Shown: positions 24,561-35,626 of the stretch, piece by piece
Numbering within the stretch: the first letter of the stretch is position 1
Layout: every line of letters starts with the position of its first letter
Assembly (NCBI GenBank): GCA_905220665.1
Contig: CAJNAR010000196.1
Location: 23,379-87,378 of the forward strand
Source of the DNA: Albugo candida
Taxonomy: Eukaryota > Oomycota > Peronosporomycetes > Albuginales > Albuginaceae
Direction of reading: 5' to 3'
Length of the DNA stretch: 64,000 nucleotides
Notes under the pieces: generated by a model
Seen by the model: the letters and a program-made list of their open reading frames with translations, nothing else
Told to the model about the DNA's origin: nothing
The model's database searches: none
Made by a program: the position numbers and the translations under genes

Positions 24561-24732
24561 TGTGAATAACGATGAATCAATTGGATATGCAGTAATTCCC
24601 TGAACTCATATTCCGCGAATAGTCGGCGCAGTACCTTTCGTAAGCAAAAATGTATCGAATCTCTATTCATCTTGAATATAATCATTGACGATCGCTTGTA
24701 TTGTTTATCTTTTTGACTGCATCTATTTATAA

Positions 24733-25640
24733 AGTCTACCAAGCCGAACAATTGACATGGACATTACTTACCGATTCGCGCACGCAACATGATTACGTGG
24801 ATGCTATAGCGTGTGAGCCTACACACGAATGTACTGGATCTTTAATACTCGGCCAAGTAATCAACCTCGCAAATGGAGCTTCTCTAAGAGGACACGGAAC
24901 GTATTTTGATAATTCAAAACTGATTGAGAGAGTTGGTGGTGTCGTAGAAAGAGTCAATCAACTCATATCCGTTAAGTCGATCGCAACACGGTACTTTGGA
25001 GAAGTCAGAGACATTATGGTCGTTCGTGCTGTATAAGCGGGGAATAAACACTGGTGGATCGATGTGAATGGCCAACATCACACATTGCTACTTTCCAGTA
25101 CTGTATATCTTCCGGGTCGAGCGCAGCGGAGAAGAACATAAGAAGGTCAACTACAGATGCGAAAAAATTTCAAGAAATGATCTCATTAATACTGAAATGA
25201 AGGAAATGCGAAATGAAAAACAATAACTTTCCACACTAGTGCCGTGAGTTATGGAGCCCAGACAATAGGCAATTCGTTTGCCTATCGTCCTCATTGGTTA
25301 AACGGATGAAGCAGCATACGATCACACTTTGTGAGGATGTAAATCACGACTGTATCACTAAAGCCAACGGATACAAGTGGATTACACGCAGTATGCAAGA
25401 AGGTACCGGGTTTATTGCCAAGATAAGCAGAACTCAGCGTCGGAAGTTATGGAAACAAATCTGAACTCTGGGCGAAGAAAAGGAAAGAAACTGCGCAAAA
25501 GCCTATGAACGTTCACGATAGAAGAAAGTTTTTTATGTACACCGAGCAATCCACCACCTCGGAAAAAAGTAAAGATATATCACTCCAGAAAAGATTCTGG
25601 CGGCCTACCACCAATAGGGTACCATTTTGAAACAACGGCT
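24733..25640 (+). pseudogene. RRP4: Exosome subunit RRP4/EXOSC2-like, broken
   Basis: RRP4 is an S1/KH cap subunit of the RNA exosome. The N-terminal signature LRGHGTYFDNSKLIERVGG (about 24872-24930) continues as VVERVNQLISVKSIATRYFG and EVRDIMVV, the classic RRP4 N-terminal and S1 entry. In the same frame, after a TAA at 25033, come HWWIDVNGQHHTLLLSSTVY and LPGRAQRRRT, another TAA, then GQLQMRKNF. Frame changes lead to QTIGNSFAY and the overlapping VCLSSSLVKRMKQHTITL, then ANGYKWITRSMQEGTGFIAK and ISRTQRRKLW, the KH-side region. Three in-frame stops and at least two frameshifts make it non-functional. The order of all blocks matches the family. It sits just upstream of the PDI-like remnant on the same strand. 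Confidence 0.87.
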
Positions 25641-25816
25641 GGCGAACAGGATCGCCGATGTCGGTATGTCCCGTATCGTATATCCATTGAGACGCGTGTA
25701 TGATATATTAATTGACATTGCGCAATAAGCTGCTAGATGAAAGGTCACGAATTTGCTATAAGAGATTTATATCTTACATTGATTCCTATACCAAGCGATA
25801 AAATTCTCCTGATACA

Positions 25817-28000
25817 TTGGAGTACACATATCTACCTAGTATGGCTACAGCTCCGACACGTGTCATCTATTCTTGCTGCTATGACGACAGCGAACAATGC
25901 AGCTATGCGTGTATACAAAATGATTCGGATTTCCAGATGCTCCAATCAGATCTCAACGTCCACGTGCTATACATCGTTGATTCCGGATTCGAGTCCGAGT
26001 CCGAAAACAGTGATGGTATCGAACAATATGTACAACGAAAACACAGCGCTTATGTCTCTTCGGCGAAGGACTTGTATGGTGCTGCAATCTTTGACGTGCT
26101 TGATTTGTGCTCTGCAACGACTGAAACTATGAAGACTGTCGTCTCGTGGAAAATTCCGCAATTTCCATCTTTAATCATGTTCTTTGAACCTCCCGAGAAA
26201 AACTCGTACACGGGCGACGTGTATAGAACAATGGAAGTTGTGTACGGTGATAGAGCATTATCCAGTCGATTTAACAACCTAAAAATACGCATCAAGGCAT
26301 CCATTCCAGCGATCGATTTATATCAACAATATAACTACGCACCAAGACCCGATAAAAAGCCTGCAGAAGATGTTCATCAAAGCGAAATATAAAATGAACG
26401 TTGTCACAAATCACAAAAATGTATTACGAGCGTGTCAGTGTGTTTGCACCATGAAGGAGTAAACTTTGTGAGCATATACGCGAAAAAGAGTCAATGAGGG
26501 TGAGAGTGGAAATGGACAAGTACGAATATACACTTTGTTTCGGAAATTGTAGTGGCTCTGACGTCATTTCAAGGATCAAGTACATTGGGTCAGGCGTATC
26601 AACCGACAAAACGAACTCGTACAATGATGTTAACAGCTTTTCAAATCCATTTTTCCGAAAATGTGCGGCCAAAAACGAGCTCGGGAGTACGTGGTCAGAT
26701 CGAGATGCTTAACACGACGACTTTTGAGGAGTACGTTATCGATCTAACAGTACTCTGGGTCCTTTACTTTAGGTCGCAGGCAGAGATCGATACGCACAAT
26801 GCATAATCAAATGAGTGGGTGGGTAAAGACTCAAAAAAAACTGACTCGGAAGTATGTTATCATATCTGTTGATGCAATTCATCATGATGACGACAATCAG
26901 TCTCTTTGTGAGATGTATGGAGGACTGGGATCTACCGTGTATTCCTTGTTGTTCTCGAAGACGAATCCTATCGTCTGTATCCCGTTCTGTCCCGAAAATA
27001 ATGAAAAGACTTGCACTTCTTATCAGCTACAAAATCTTTGTAAGCAGTAGACGCTTTTATCGAAAGTATTCTTCACGTGGTCGACGTGCTATATTCAGCA
27101 ATGGAGATCAGTCGCTTTTTTCAGCAAGCTAAATTCAAAATGCTTTTCCAGTCTGGTTTCATACTGAAAATGAAGAAGTTTTCACCATCACACGCGCTGT
27201 ATCAGTAGCGTTTCCTGGTCAAAACCTTTCTATTGGCAGCAGCTGTTGGAATCGACAAAAGAAGGCAAGGCACAGTACGAAATTTCACCAAAGCAAAAGA
27301 CATCTCTTGTGTGCTTTGTTGCTGACAAGTCGACCGAGCCAGAGTCGGAAAGGAAGATTTTTGATCGGATACGACAAAAACCAAGCATTAATCTACAATT
27401 ACTTCAACTCTATCCGATATCTGCTCTAAGTGCTTCATAAATTTCTGGATACAAGAGTCAATCGGTCAAAGCTTGGGAACAGATCTCAGTGGTGTCTCAT
27501 CCTCCGACATAGTTCCTCATGTGACCAAAGGAAACCAACAAAATCTGTGGCTGAGCTTAAAGCTCTGTGTAAACGGTTTCTTGGTCAACCACGTGGACAC
27601 ATTAGCAAACCCAGAATCGACGCTGAGCAAGTACATGGACACGTATATAAAAAGAGCCATCTTCGGTAAGCAGCAGATAGAGCCAAGTGTGTTTATGTGG
27701 TCGAACGGTAAATGTCAGAAAGACTTTGCTGAAACTTTTGATGCCGAAATGTACCAAATGCCCACAATTGCGGTTTATTATCTGTCAAAATAGCGATTTG
27801 CGGCAATGATTGGCGTGTCTGAAGCTGTAAACCTCCAGGACTTTCTCAGAAGAGTTATCACAGGGAACGTCCACAATCCGCGCTGTTTGGGACCTGAGCG
27901 ACGAATGCAGTTTTGATGAAAATGTATTATGACCCTCTCTGGTGATATCAACTATTGAACTTCCACGATTTATTGGACATCGCTGTGAATTGGCACAAAT
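25817..28000 (+). pseudogene. PDI-family protein with tandem thioredoxin folds (PDIA6/P5-like), broken
   Basis: Thioredoxin-fold signatures recur on the plus strand. Fold 1 (25817-26392, an open 191-codon frame) has DFQMLQSDLNVHVLYIVDS, then AKDLYGAAIFDVLDL and VVSWKIPQFPSLIMFFE, the PxL/cis-proline strand, and YTGDVYRTMEVVYGDRAL. The place for the CGHC active site reads DSGFE, so no redox cysteines are seen. Fold 2 (about 26860-27000) reads YVIISVDAIHHDDDNQSLCE and then shifts frame. A C-terminal fold has KTSLVCFVADKST (27300), then VFMWSNGKCQKDF, MYQMPTIAVY, a TAG at 27790, RFAAMIGVSEAVNLQDFLRR and VITGNVHN. This last part closely resembles the C-terminal domain of PDIA6/P5. Several frames are needed, so the gene is broken. 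A different multi-thioredoxin protein such as a DnaJ-thioredoxin is possible. Confidence 0.55.
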
Positions 28001-28843
28001 CGATTTGTATTGTTTTCTGAACACACGCAGATACATATCAGTATATCAGATTCGACTCTAGAGAAGGACTTATCAGTGGAGCTTGAAATCGAGCTTATTC
28101 GTTAGTCTTGAATATAGTTGATCGTATGAATTGAGTGCACACCTCACAAAGACATATTTTATGAATACAAAATAATAGATCCTTCTTGAGGTCCTAAAGG
28201 AGAAGAATTATGATAGCCTTTCATGTCATGTGGTTCGTTGGTACGAACTGTTTGACTCATAAAGGTAAGAGATTCTCCGACAGGATTTATCTTGTCTCTT
28301 TCACTCATGATCACAGAATGCATAAAAATCGGCTCGCAAGAATTCGTATAATCGATCGCTTCTGCTCCTTTCGAGAAATACAAAAAACATCGCGTAATTT
28401 GATATCACGATGACGCACAACGAAACAGCCATTAGCTGTACCTGGTTTGCTGGCGAGGTGTTCTATCCAAATTTAAACATTTTTGTGGTAGACGATATTC
28501 CGTTTCTATGTCATGATTGCATTCTACGGCATTCAATAATAATTAATTTGATGTCATGTCAGCTCTGGGATCAGGCATTCGAACACAAAACCGGGTGATC
28601 TTAGGATAAAAATCCATCATTCGCCACTTAGGGTGAGAGAAACATTGATCAAATCGATAGTATTGTGGATCTACCGTGTGCTTGAGTCTAAGTTATTCGG
28701 GTGCTAAAGAGCACACGACTACTGCAAGTTGATATGTAGAGCATCATGTGATTGTCATTATGGTTGACATTATCTAGATCAAACTTTCTTCAAATTTCAG
28801 CCAATGCGACGCTTCGACGAGTATCGTCAAGCTGGCAATTATA

Positions 28844-29462
28844 ATGACGCCGATATATCGCAATAGACTTGGAAGCCAATATGCGCTTAAAGGTATAAAT
28901 CTCAGAAGAAAAAAAAATGTTCCCAGAAACTCTACTATTCGAACTTCGAAAGTGTCGTACGTGACCAAACGTCTTCTAGCCCTCACGCGATCTCAAAGGG
29001 TTTTGTCTTGCTACCACTTGTGCTGCAAGTATCCTGATGTTGGCAAGGTCCTTTCCTCGTCATTACAGGAAGTTACACCAGCACATGGACGAAAACGGAC
29101 ATTTTTTTCGTTGAAGAGACGAGGTTCATCCCGCGGGTAACGAAGAGGAGTTTTTTTAGCGTGTTTACGCGGAAGACGCGTCTGGGTTGGGCTGACTAAA
29201 CCAGACGCGTCATCCGCAAACGGAGGTTGAAGAGGATGGACAGATGCGACAGGTCCAAGACCGCGTAGCTCGTCTGGGACAAGTAATGGTTCAGCAGAGC
29301 CCGGATCAACACATACATGAAGAGCTTTCTCAACGAACTGAAAGCCGTAAAGACTGTGCGGATAATCTAGAAATCCTCCTGGATGATGATGATGAGGATT
29401 CTGAGGACGTATTTATCCCTGCACAGCCGCGACAGTCTGGGATGGAGCGATCTCAGTGTTGA
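28844..29462 (+). pseudogene. Unidentified remnant with acidic C-terminal tail
   Basis: The frame 29244-29462 reads through MRQVQDRVARLGQVMVQQ and ends with an acidic run NLEILLDDDDEDSEDVFI before a stop at 29460. It stays open upstream to about 29199, through QTRHPQTEVEEDGQ, crossing the right arm of the inverted repeat. The 28844-29140 frame (TPIYRNRLGSQYALKG) may be an upstream piece. No family is recognised; acidic tails are common in nuclear and chaperone proteins. Confidence 0.25.
29163..29221. repeat. Strong imperfect inverted repeat around a GACGCGTC core
   Basis: The left arm 29163-29187 (GTTTACGCGGAAGACGCGTC then TGGGTT) pairs with the right arm 29199-29221 (AACCAGACGCGTCATCCGC then AAAC) around a loop of about 10 bases. 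About 21 positions per arm pair, with two or three small bulges or mismatches. It could be a cruciform, transcript hairpin or remnant of a small transposon, but no flanking target duplication was identified. Confidence 0.7.
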
Positions 29463-29464
29463 AT

Positions 29465-30990
29465 AACATAGCTTTTTTAATGAGAAATATAAATATCAGA
29501 TGAAGCTTAAAATATCCTTTTTCTGAATTAAACAGAAGCGCTTCTGTCTCTTTTTGCTTTTTGGCTCAGTTAACAAGAATCAAGTTAGACGATCAATCAG
29601 GATCCAGAGATAAGAAATTACGGAATAATAAACTTTCGCATTGAATAATGTGTTTCGCGAAAAATAAATCTTGTATGAGTAACCTTTAAACGCTCGAACT
29701 ACATTACTCACATAAACCTTTAAATTCAAATCAAAGTATAGTCCATATCGTAAAAATCACAATTTAATAGCGAGTGTTAAATAATGACAGTGTGATAATT
29801 GAATAAAGCATTACTTGGATGCTCACGTAACCACCTTTACATGAAAAGATCAGAGAACTGGCTTTCCTACGCCAAAAATATTATTACATCTGAATGCATT
29901 TGGGACACGCCATACTACATATTGTACTGAGTTTTCTTGTGCTCGCTAATTGTCAAGTGCGCATTCTATGATCATTGATTGTCTACTTTTACACCGTAAT
30001 TATTAAATCGCAACGAATAAATGCGTTTTCCTTCACAAATACGATGGGATACAGCGGAGCATTTTGTAATCCATTGTCAGGCATATTTTCACGTCAAATG
30101 GTGATGGAGGATGATCATACCTTTCAAACGATTTCTGGCGGCAACTTGCGAATTGTTTTGCAAAACTGATGCATTCAAGTACGCGTTTTGTTATATTAAT
30201 AGTGTGGATGCTTCTCAGAGAGATTCCTCAAATTATATTTCAGTTTTCTCGAACAGTCTGTCATATCTAATGGAATGATTCAGAATTGTACCGAGAGGTG
30301 GCGGACACGGACAACATCAAATGGAGCTGAGAATCACTAGCAACAAATGAAGAAAAATTACCAAAACAGTTTCATTGCTGAAGGTGTGTGTTTAGTGCAT
30401 GACGAAAAAAAAATCAAATAAGCATCAACATTTTTCTCATCTTTCAAGGTTGGAGGCGCTGTGTTTTATTGCAACCCAATCGAAACTCAAGGTGTTGATA
30501 CTGAAGTGTTAGATAATGGATTATGCAAAGTTCGGGTCAACTCACATTATATTGGAAGAAATGCAAGATAGTGAGAATTTGTTGACGTTCGGCCTATACT
30601 CTCGACGTAGGTGCATCCACGATCTGTTCATAAATTAATTAAAAAGTAGAGAGCGTAAAAAAGCTGTTTGTAGGACGTTAGAAATAATGTCACTTCTAGT
30701 TTTCACAGCCTCCTTTCGACTTGTAAAGTCCAACACCCACTGCTTCTTTTGTGTAGCTTATTCATATTTCAGTATTATGGACGAGAAATTTCGGATTCCT
30801 CATCGCATTCTGGTTTCGAAACTTGTGCAGTGTATTGCGAAGATTGGCGAAGAGATGACAATTCTTCCTCTCTTGGAATATTTGAATGAAAAAGACAGAA
30901 GCAGACTCAATTTTAATATGTGACCTAAAGAAAAAATAGATTTGAATCGATGCGTACGAGTACTTCCGCACGAAAGCGTCACTAATGCTT
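29465..30990. other. AT-rich stretch with only unsupported fragments
   Basis: Short protein-like pieces occur on the plus strand: GGAVFYCNPIETQGVDTEVL at about 30450-30510, and RIPHRILVSKLVQCIAKIGE with LLEYLNEKDRSRL at 30790-30920. None matches a family I know. The left flank of the retrotransposon begins at the end of this stretch. Confidence 0.3.
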
Positions 30991-30994
30991 TTCT

Positions 30995-31117
30995 TGTTCA
31001 AAAGGCGCGACTGGTGAGTTGAAGGGTTGCGAATGGTGATGTTGCACAAAGATCATGAGGTCAAAATGGATTAAGTTTCTCATTTACTTGATACTGAGCT
31101 AGTGCTAGAAGCTAACA
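30995..31117 (+). repeat. 5' LTR of copia element
   Basis: 123 bp from TGTTCAAAAGG to AAGCTAACA. It aligns without gaps to 35499-35621 with 101 of 123 matches counted by hand. Preceded by the target duplication TTTCT. Confidence 0.93.
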
Positions 31118-31131
31118 GGTTTCGAGCCCAA
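31118..31131 (+). other. Probable degenerate primer-binding site
   Basis: Immediately after the 5' LTR lies GGTTTCGAGCCCAA. It resembles the initiator-Met tRNA PBS common in copia elements (GGTATCAGAGCC) with one change and one deletion. The assignment is tentative. Confidence 0.4.
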
Positions 31132-31208
31132 GCCCCCCACAAGACCGTCTAGCAGCTTCGCCAGGTGCTCTCGACCGACATGCGGTCGATGAGAAGACAA
31201 GCGACAGC

Positions 31209-32300
31209 GTGGACATCTCTCAATCGAGAGAACGCGGGAACTCCGAGCATAGTGCAGATTGTATGGATAGACTTGGAGAACTCATTGGGAATATGATGCG
31301 GGACTTGACACGGAACGCGTGGAGCGGTCCCAACTGTCCCCTGGTAGACCCTGCTACTCGTATAGGTAGTGATTCGAGTGTCTTCAGTCAATTCTTGACT
31401 GCTGAACGGAATCGGACAAAAGCGGACTCACGCACTGAAGCGATGGATGTGCGAGGACGTTTGGTATGCAGCAGCACCAACAACAATATTTTCCGACGGT
31501 CCAGCTCACGGTGCAAGCTTAAGCCCTACCGAGGAAGAACATCTACCCGCCACAAGAATTTGGGTGAAGATGCCGACCGTCAAGAGTATGAAGCTGCCTA
31601 TATATATAGAGCGCTTCACTGGAAAAGAAGAATACAAAGGATTTGAAGAAGGTTTTGAGGACTGGGGTTTTCAATTCCTGGATGGGCGTGGCTCGGCCCA
31701 CAGCTTGGGGGGAGGTGAATGGCCTGTAGAATACAGCACGAGGACACTTAATTGGTACCTCGATGGAATTACTAGGAAGCTTTTGACAAGATGAAAGGTG
31801 TCTGGGCATCAGAAGTGCCTACACTTGAACACTTGATGAAGAAGATGCTACAGAGTACGACAGAGAAATTACTGTTGAGAAAGCCACACTATTCATGCCG
31901 GCTCGTAAGCCAAACGATAGGTCTTGGATGGAGCAGCAACAATACCTGGTTGCCGTAGAAGGCTCGGCCAGCACCGCGGATCAATTTTTGCTCCAATTCA
32001 TATGCGAAGGAGCAAGGTGGGAGGTGAAACGAGCCATGCAAACGCGACTCGACCGTCTCCGAGATGACAATCGCAAGAAGGCACGGGAGATGGTAGACTT
32101 CTCTAGTACGTTTGAGCTCGATATAGGAGCACGTGTCGTTAGTGGTATGCGACAACCCACTACCAGCCAAAGTAATTCCCGCGGTGCTAATGATGCGGAA
32201 GAGGCATTACGTTTTAGTGATGAGAGACAATCCTAGGGTGGCAACCAGATCGGGCATACCAAGTGAGAGTGCAAAAACAAATTGAGTGGTAATTAGGCGT
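31209..32300 (+). pseudogene. gag: copia gag, broken
   Basis: Gag packages the element RNA. Three consecutive frames (31209-31646, 31447-31794, 31895-32236) carry the product. The most diagnostic segment is KLPIYIERFTGKEEYKGFEE with GFEDWG nearby, followed by a PTLEHLMKKMLQ block near 31815 that matches oomycete copia Gag. The C-terminal part (REMVDFSSTFELDIGARVVS) leads to a decayed zinc knuckle near 32237-32283 that reads GGNQIGHTK, a stop, ECKNK, so the first knuckle cysteine(s) are gone. A stop lies at 32234. Confidence 0.8.
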
Positions 32301-32308
32301 CAGTTGCT

Positions 32309-32536
32309 TTGAGTATCGGCACCACCATACATGGTGGGGAGCAGACCTGGATTCTCGACAGTGGCAATAGAAGGCATCTGGTGTTGGATGTTAGCATGCT
32401 GATCAACTCGGTTGATTCTTTTGACGAGTTTAATGTCGCTGATGGTCAAGCTATCAAGACCACGAAGGTGGGTCTCGTTGGGAGCCGTCTTGGACAGTGT
32501 CATGAACTTGATTTCATTAAGCGACGTCTACTATGA
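32309..32536 (+). pseudogene. copia aspartic protease region, broken
   Basis: TWILDSGNRRHLVLDVSML matches the copia retropepsin block (W-x-x-DSG-x-x-x-H), with the catalytic DSG triad intact at about 32355-32363. It continues through FNVADGQAIKTTKVG. The frame is lost near 32536 before the GAG-pre-integrase block. Confidence 0.8.
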
Positions 32537-33560
32537 AAAGGACCTCACCCACAACCTGCTTTCATACTGTAACTCGAACAAAAAGGGATTGCGCTGAGCA
32601 TGCAGGCGAGCATCGCTATTTAAAGCATACTAGTGGTGAGGCACGAGTGTTTGAGATCGAAAAGGAGAATTATGTGCTAGTCGTGTGCCCACAGAGTGGA
32701 GAGGCTGTACCGAACAGTAACGAAACAGTGTTTGCGGACCTACATGCTGCCGATACCAATGGTGACGCTGGTATAACCGTGAAGTGCAAGATTTTGGATA
32801 TGCACAAGCGACTCGGTCATCTTAAGTATGACACGGTTGATAGGATTGAAGACTATGAGAACTCGGGAGTTGAACCGATTGATAGGATCCGACCAAGCTA
32901 CATTACATGCGCTCAAGGCAAACAAACTAAGCATGCACAATCCAAGAAGGATAGTGAGGCGCATTTCCCGATTGATCGAATTGAAGGGGTCATCTGCAGT
33001 GACGTAAAGGGTCCCATGAATCTAACGAACCGATGAGTTAACCGGTATCTGATCAACTTTGTTGACCATTCACCCAACTACTGCAGACTATTTGTTGCTT
33101 GAAAAAAGGATATAGCCGCGAAATATGAAAATATTTTTTGGGGGTTTTCGAGCGCACGTTTGATTGCAAGGTGCACATCCATAGAATTGACAGCGGTGGT
33201 GAATATCGTAAAGTCGACCTGTTTTGCAAGGGGACTGGAGTGACCAGACAAGTGAGCGAAGCCGGCAATGAAGCATCCGATGTAAAGGTAGAACGCATGC
33301 ACAAGACTGTTCTCAATATGGTGCGATGCATGATATTTGCCAGTGGCTTGCCGTTGCGATTCTGGTTTGATGAAGTGCCATACGCAACTTATATTTTAAG
33401 TCGCAGCCCAAGTAGCGCAAATTGGAAGCGGCCTCCTCCAATTGAAGTCCTGACCGGCAAGAAGCCCAGTATTGCTGATGTTGTGTTTTTTGGAAGCTCG
33501 TGTACGGCATATCGTTAGTCAGGATAGAAATCGTGGAAACCGCGCGCCGAGTTCGAAACA
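32533..33560 (+). pseudogene. copia GAG-pre-integrase and integrase, broken
   Basis: The GAG-pre-integrase zinc motif region reads ILDMHKRLGHLKYDTVDRI (about 32785-32845), then CAQGKQTKHAQS. The integrase core follows with ICSDVKGPMNLTN, a stop at 33034, YLINFVDHSPNYCRLFV and, in 33138-33518, HIHRIDSGGEYRK (second catalytic Asp region). Later it reads VERMHKTVLNMVRCMIFASG, LPLRFWFDEVPYATYI and PIEVLTGKKPS, the classic copia C-terminal integrase strings. Multiple stops and frame changes are present. Confidence 0.85.
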
Positions 33561-34059
33561 ATCGTGGGGAAGCATGACGAGACCAAAGGGTTCAAAGTAT
33601 ATCTACCCCGCGAGCGATTGGTCATAACGACACAGCATATAAAAATGTGGAAACCATAGGCATTGACAGAAACTTTCAATTGCAGAAGCAGCTACACATG
33701 GGAGGATTCTGATTTACGCCAAGCTGTACAAGAAAAGCGGAATACTGGGAAGCGAAAGGAGTGCATCGGCACTAACAAGAAATCGTTTAAGCACGGGTTA
33801 CGCGGTAAAGGAAACATTGTCAAGAATAAAACTCCGTTTGGGAAGGCCGATGCCCACCCGGAGTAGTCGAATGCAGCACGCATGACCACTTGGCAAATGG
33901 GCGCCAAACATGTACCGGTTGGAATGGTGTACTTGCTTGAACATTCGAAAACATACAAGGAAGCGGTATGCTCTGAAGATGCTTCGCAATGGAGCGAATC
34001 GATGGATCCGAAATTGAATCTCTCAAGTCAAATAGAGCGTAAGAAGTAAAAATTCGAAG

Positions 34060-34780
34060 TCCTGGTCAGAAGCTGCTACATTCTAAATGGGTCTTTAGGA
34101 CTAAAAGGCACTCAGGTTGGACGTTGAAACGATTCAAGGCGAGATTCGGGGCCTGCGGAAACGAGCAGTAATATGGTGTGAATTACAGAGCCGTGATGAA
34201 ATTAATGACAGCAAAAGTGGTGCTGGCATATGCGCGAGTATGAGAGGTGCCTACTCGGCATGGAGATGTTTCTAACGCTTATGTCAAAGGAGATACAGAA
34301 GAAGGCATCGAGATCGCACTTCATGTGCCGCGGGGGATGGAGTTAGCAGAGGACGAGTCCAAGAGATTGGGCACAACTGATAAGAGCGTGGTAGCGCTGA
34401 AGCTTCGGAAAAGCCTTTACGGGTTGGAGCAGGCTGGACGATTGTAGGCAAGGTTGCTACATGATACAATTAAAAAGCTTGGATTCGTATAGTGCTACAC
34501 TGACAGTTGCATATACTTAAAAAGTGATGCAACAACGATCACGCTTAAGGGTGTCTACGTAGACGATTTTTTGGTAACTGCTAAAAGGGTCTGCGACATA
34601 AACCAATTCTTCAGTGACATATATGTACTCGAGGTAAAGGATCTCAGTGAAGTGACAATTTTTTTTGACATTGGTGTGACTTATAGCCAAGGACCCGGGG
34701 TTTCTGCTGAAGCAAACGTAGTACATTTGCGAAGTGCTTGCTGGACTATGTCAGGGGCAAGCTAACCCTGCACGTAAATC
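34060..34780 (+). pseudogene. copia reverse transcriptase, broken
   Basis: Pieces in order: a decayed W-x-F-x-T-K-R start near 34090; RHGDVSNAYVKGD (34259; the first catalytic Asp in the D-x-x-x-A-Y motif); LKLRKSLYGLEQAGRL (34399-34446; the KSLYGLKQA motif); TDSCIYLKS; and GVYVDDFLVTA (34549-34581) with the YVDD active site intact. Several stops fall upstream of 34247 and one at 34445, so no complete polymerase is encoded. Confidence 0.87.
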
Positions 34781-34859
34781 TATTGGTGAAGAACAAGACG
34801 GAGAAAACGAGGGCAATTTACTACCAGTTGACGGTGACGGTACATCAGAATGAACGACG

Positions 34860-35480
34860 GTGAAGATGTTTCAATCGGTCATTGGAAGCCTACTGTGGTT
34901 ATCTATATGCACGAGACCATTCATTGCATTCGCTGTGCCAGCCGGGGATCGCATGTACCGAGAGATCGCGATTGATGGTGGGTAAAGAAAATCGCTCGTT
35001 ATTTGGAGTGAACCGTGGACCTGAAGTTTGAATTGAACGGAACACTTGAAGCCACAATTCACAAGAAGTCGTCTGGAAGGCTACAGCGACGCGGATTACG
35101 CGGCAGACCACGCGTATATAAAATCAATTCGTGGAGAAGTTATATGTTATCCACAATGGAGGCCGATTTTGTAGCTGCATCGTAGGTGGCGAGTAATCAG
35201 CTAGGACAACGAATTGCTTGCTGAAATTGCTGTGCGCGTTTCAAAACTGATGCTGATGCATGTTGAGTATCAACCTGCGATAAAGCAAATTCAAGGGGAA
35301 GTAAAAGCAGGAAGAGCAAAACACATCGCTATATGTCTCAAGTTCATCAGAGATATCAGCAAGAAAAAGATAATCAAGGTGGTGTATTGCGAGTTACGCT
35401 TCATGTGAGTTGACCTCCTCACCGAAAAATTTCCTGCGCCATGGTTTTCAGAGCTGTGCGAGATGATCTCGCTGGATTAA
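34860..35480 (+). pseudogene. copia RNase H region, broken
   Basis: It begins with FQSVIGSLLWLSICTRPFI, the copia connection block. It continues with EGYSDADYAADHAYIKSIRG (first RNase H Asp), LSTMEADFVAAS (35147-35182; catalytic Glu), then QPAIKQIQGEVKAGRAKHIA, ICLKFIRDISKKK and DLLTEKFPAPWFSELC near 35415-35460. Stops at several points break the frame. Confidence 0.85.
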
Positions 35481-35488
35481 GCTCATTT

Positions 35489-35498
35489 CGGGAAAGAG
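35489..35498 (+). other. Polypurine tract of copia element
   Basis: CGGGAAAGAG lies directly 5' of the 3' LTR, the expected position and composition for the plus-strand primer. Confidence 0.75.
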
Positions 35499-35621
35499 TG
35501 TAAAAAAGACGCAATTGGTGAGATGAAGGGTTGCGACTGATGAGTTCGCGCAAAGATCATAAGGTCGGAGTGTATTAAGTTTCTCAATTACCTGATACTG
35601 AACTAGTGCTAGTAACTAACA
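35499..35621 (+). repeat. 3' LTR of copia element
   Basis: 123 bp from TGTAAAAAAGACGC to AACTAACA, colinear with the 5' LTR. Of the 22 hand-counted differences, about 13 are transitions. Followed by the TTTCT target duplication. Confidence 0.93.
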
Positions 35622-35626
35622 TTTCT

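Larger units (their letters stand above)
30995..35621 (+). mobile_element. Ty1/copia LTR retrotransposon, full length but degenerate
   Basis: The element is bounded by two 123-bp LTRs, each starting TGT and ending ACA, and flanked by a perfect 5-bp target duplication TTTCT (30990-30994 and 35622-35626). A purine run (GGGAAAGAG) abuts the 3' LTR. The internal order gag, protease, GAG-pre-integrase, integrase, reverse transcriptase, RNase H defines Ty1/copia (Pseudoviridae type). The Gag block KEEYKGFE and downstream FEDWG are typical of oomycete copia elements. All domains are cut by stops and frameshifts, so it is not autonomous. By hand alignment the LTRs differ at 22 of 123 positions, indicating an old insertion. 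The element is nearly complete in length and there is no nested insertion. Confidence 0.95.

Noticed and set aside
26494..26712. MRH (OS-9/glucosidase II beta) domain from KYEYTLCFGN
   Set aside because: The following conserved glycine, tryptophan and cysteine pattern is not present in any frame, and the position lies between thioredoxin folds.
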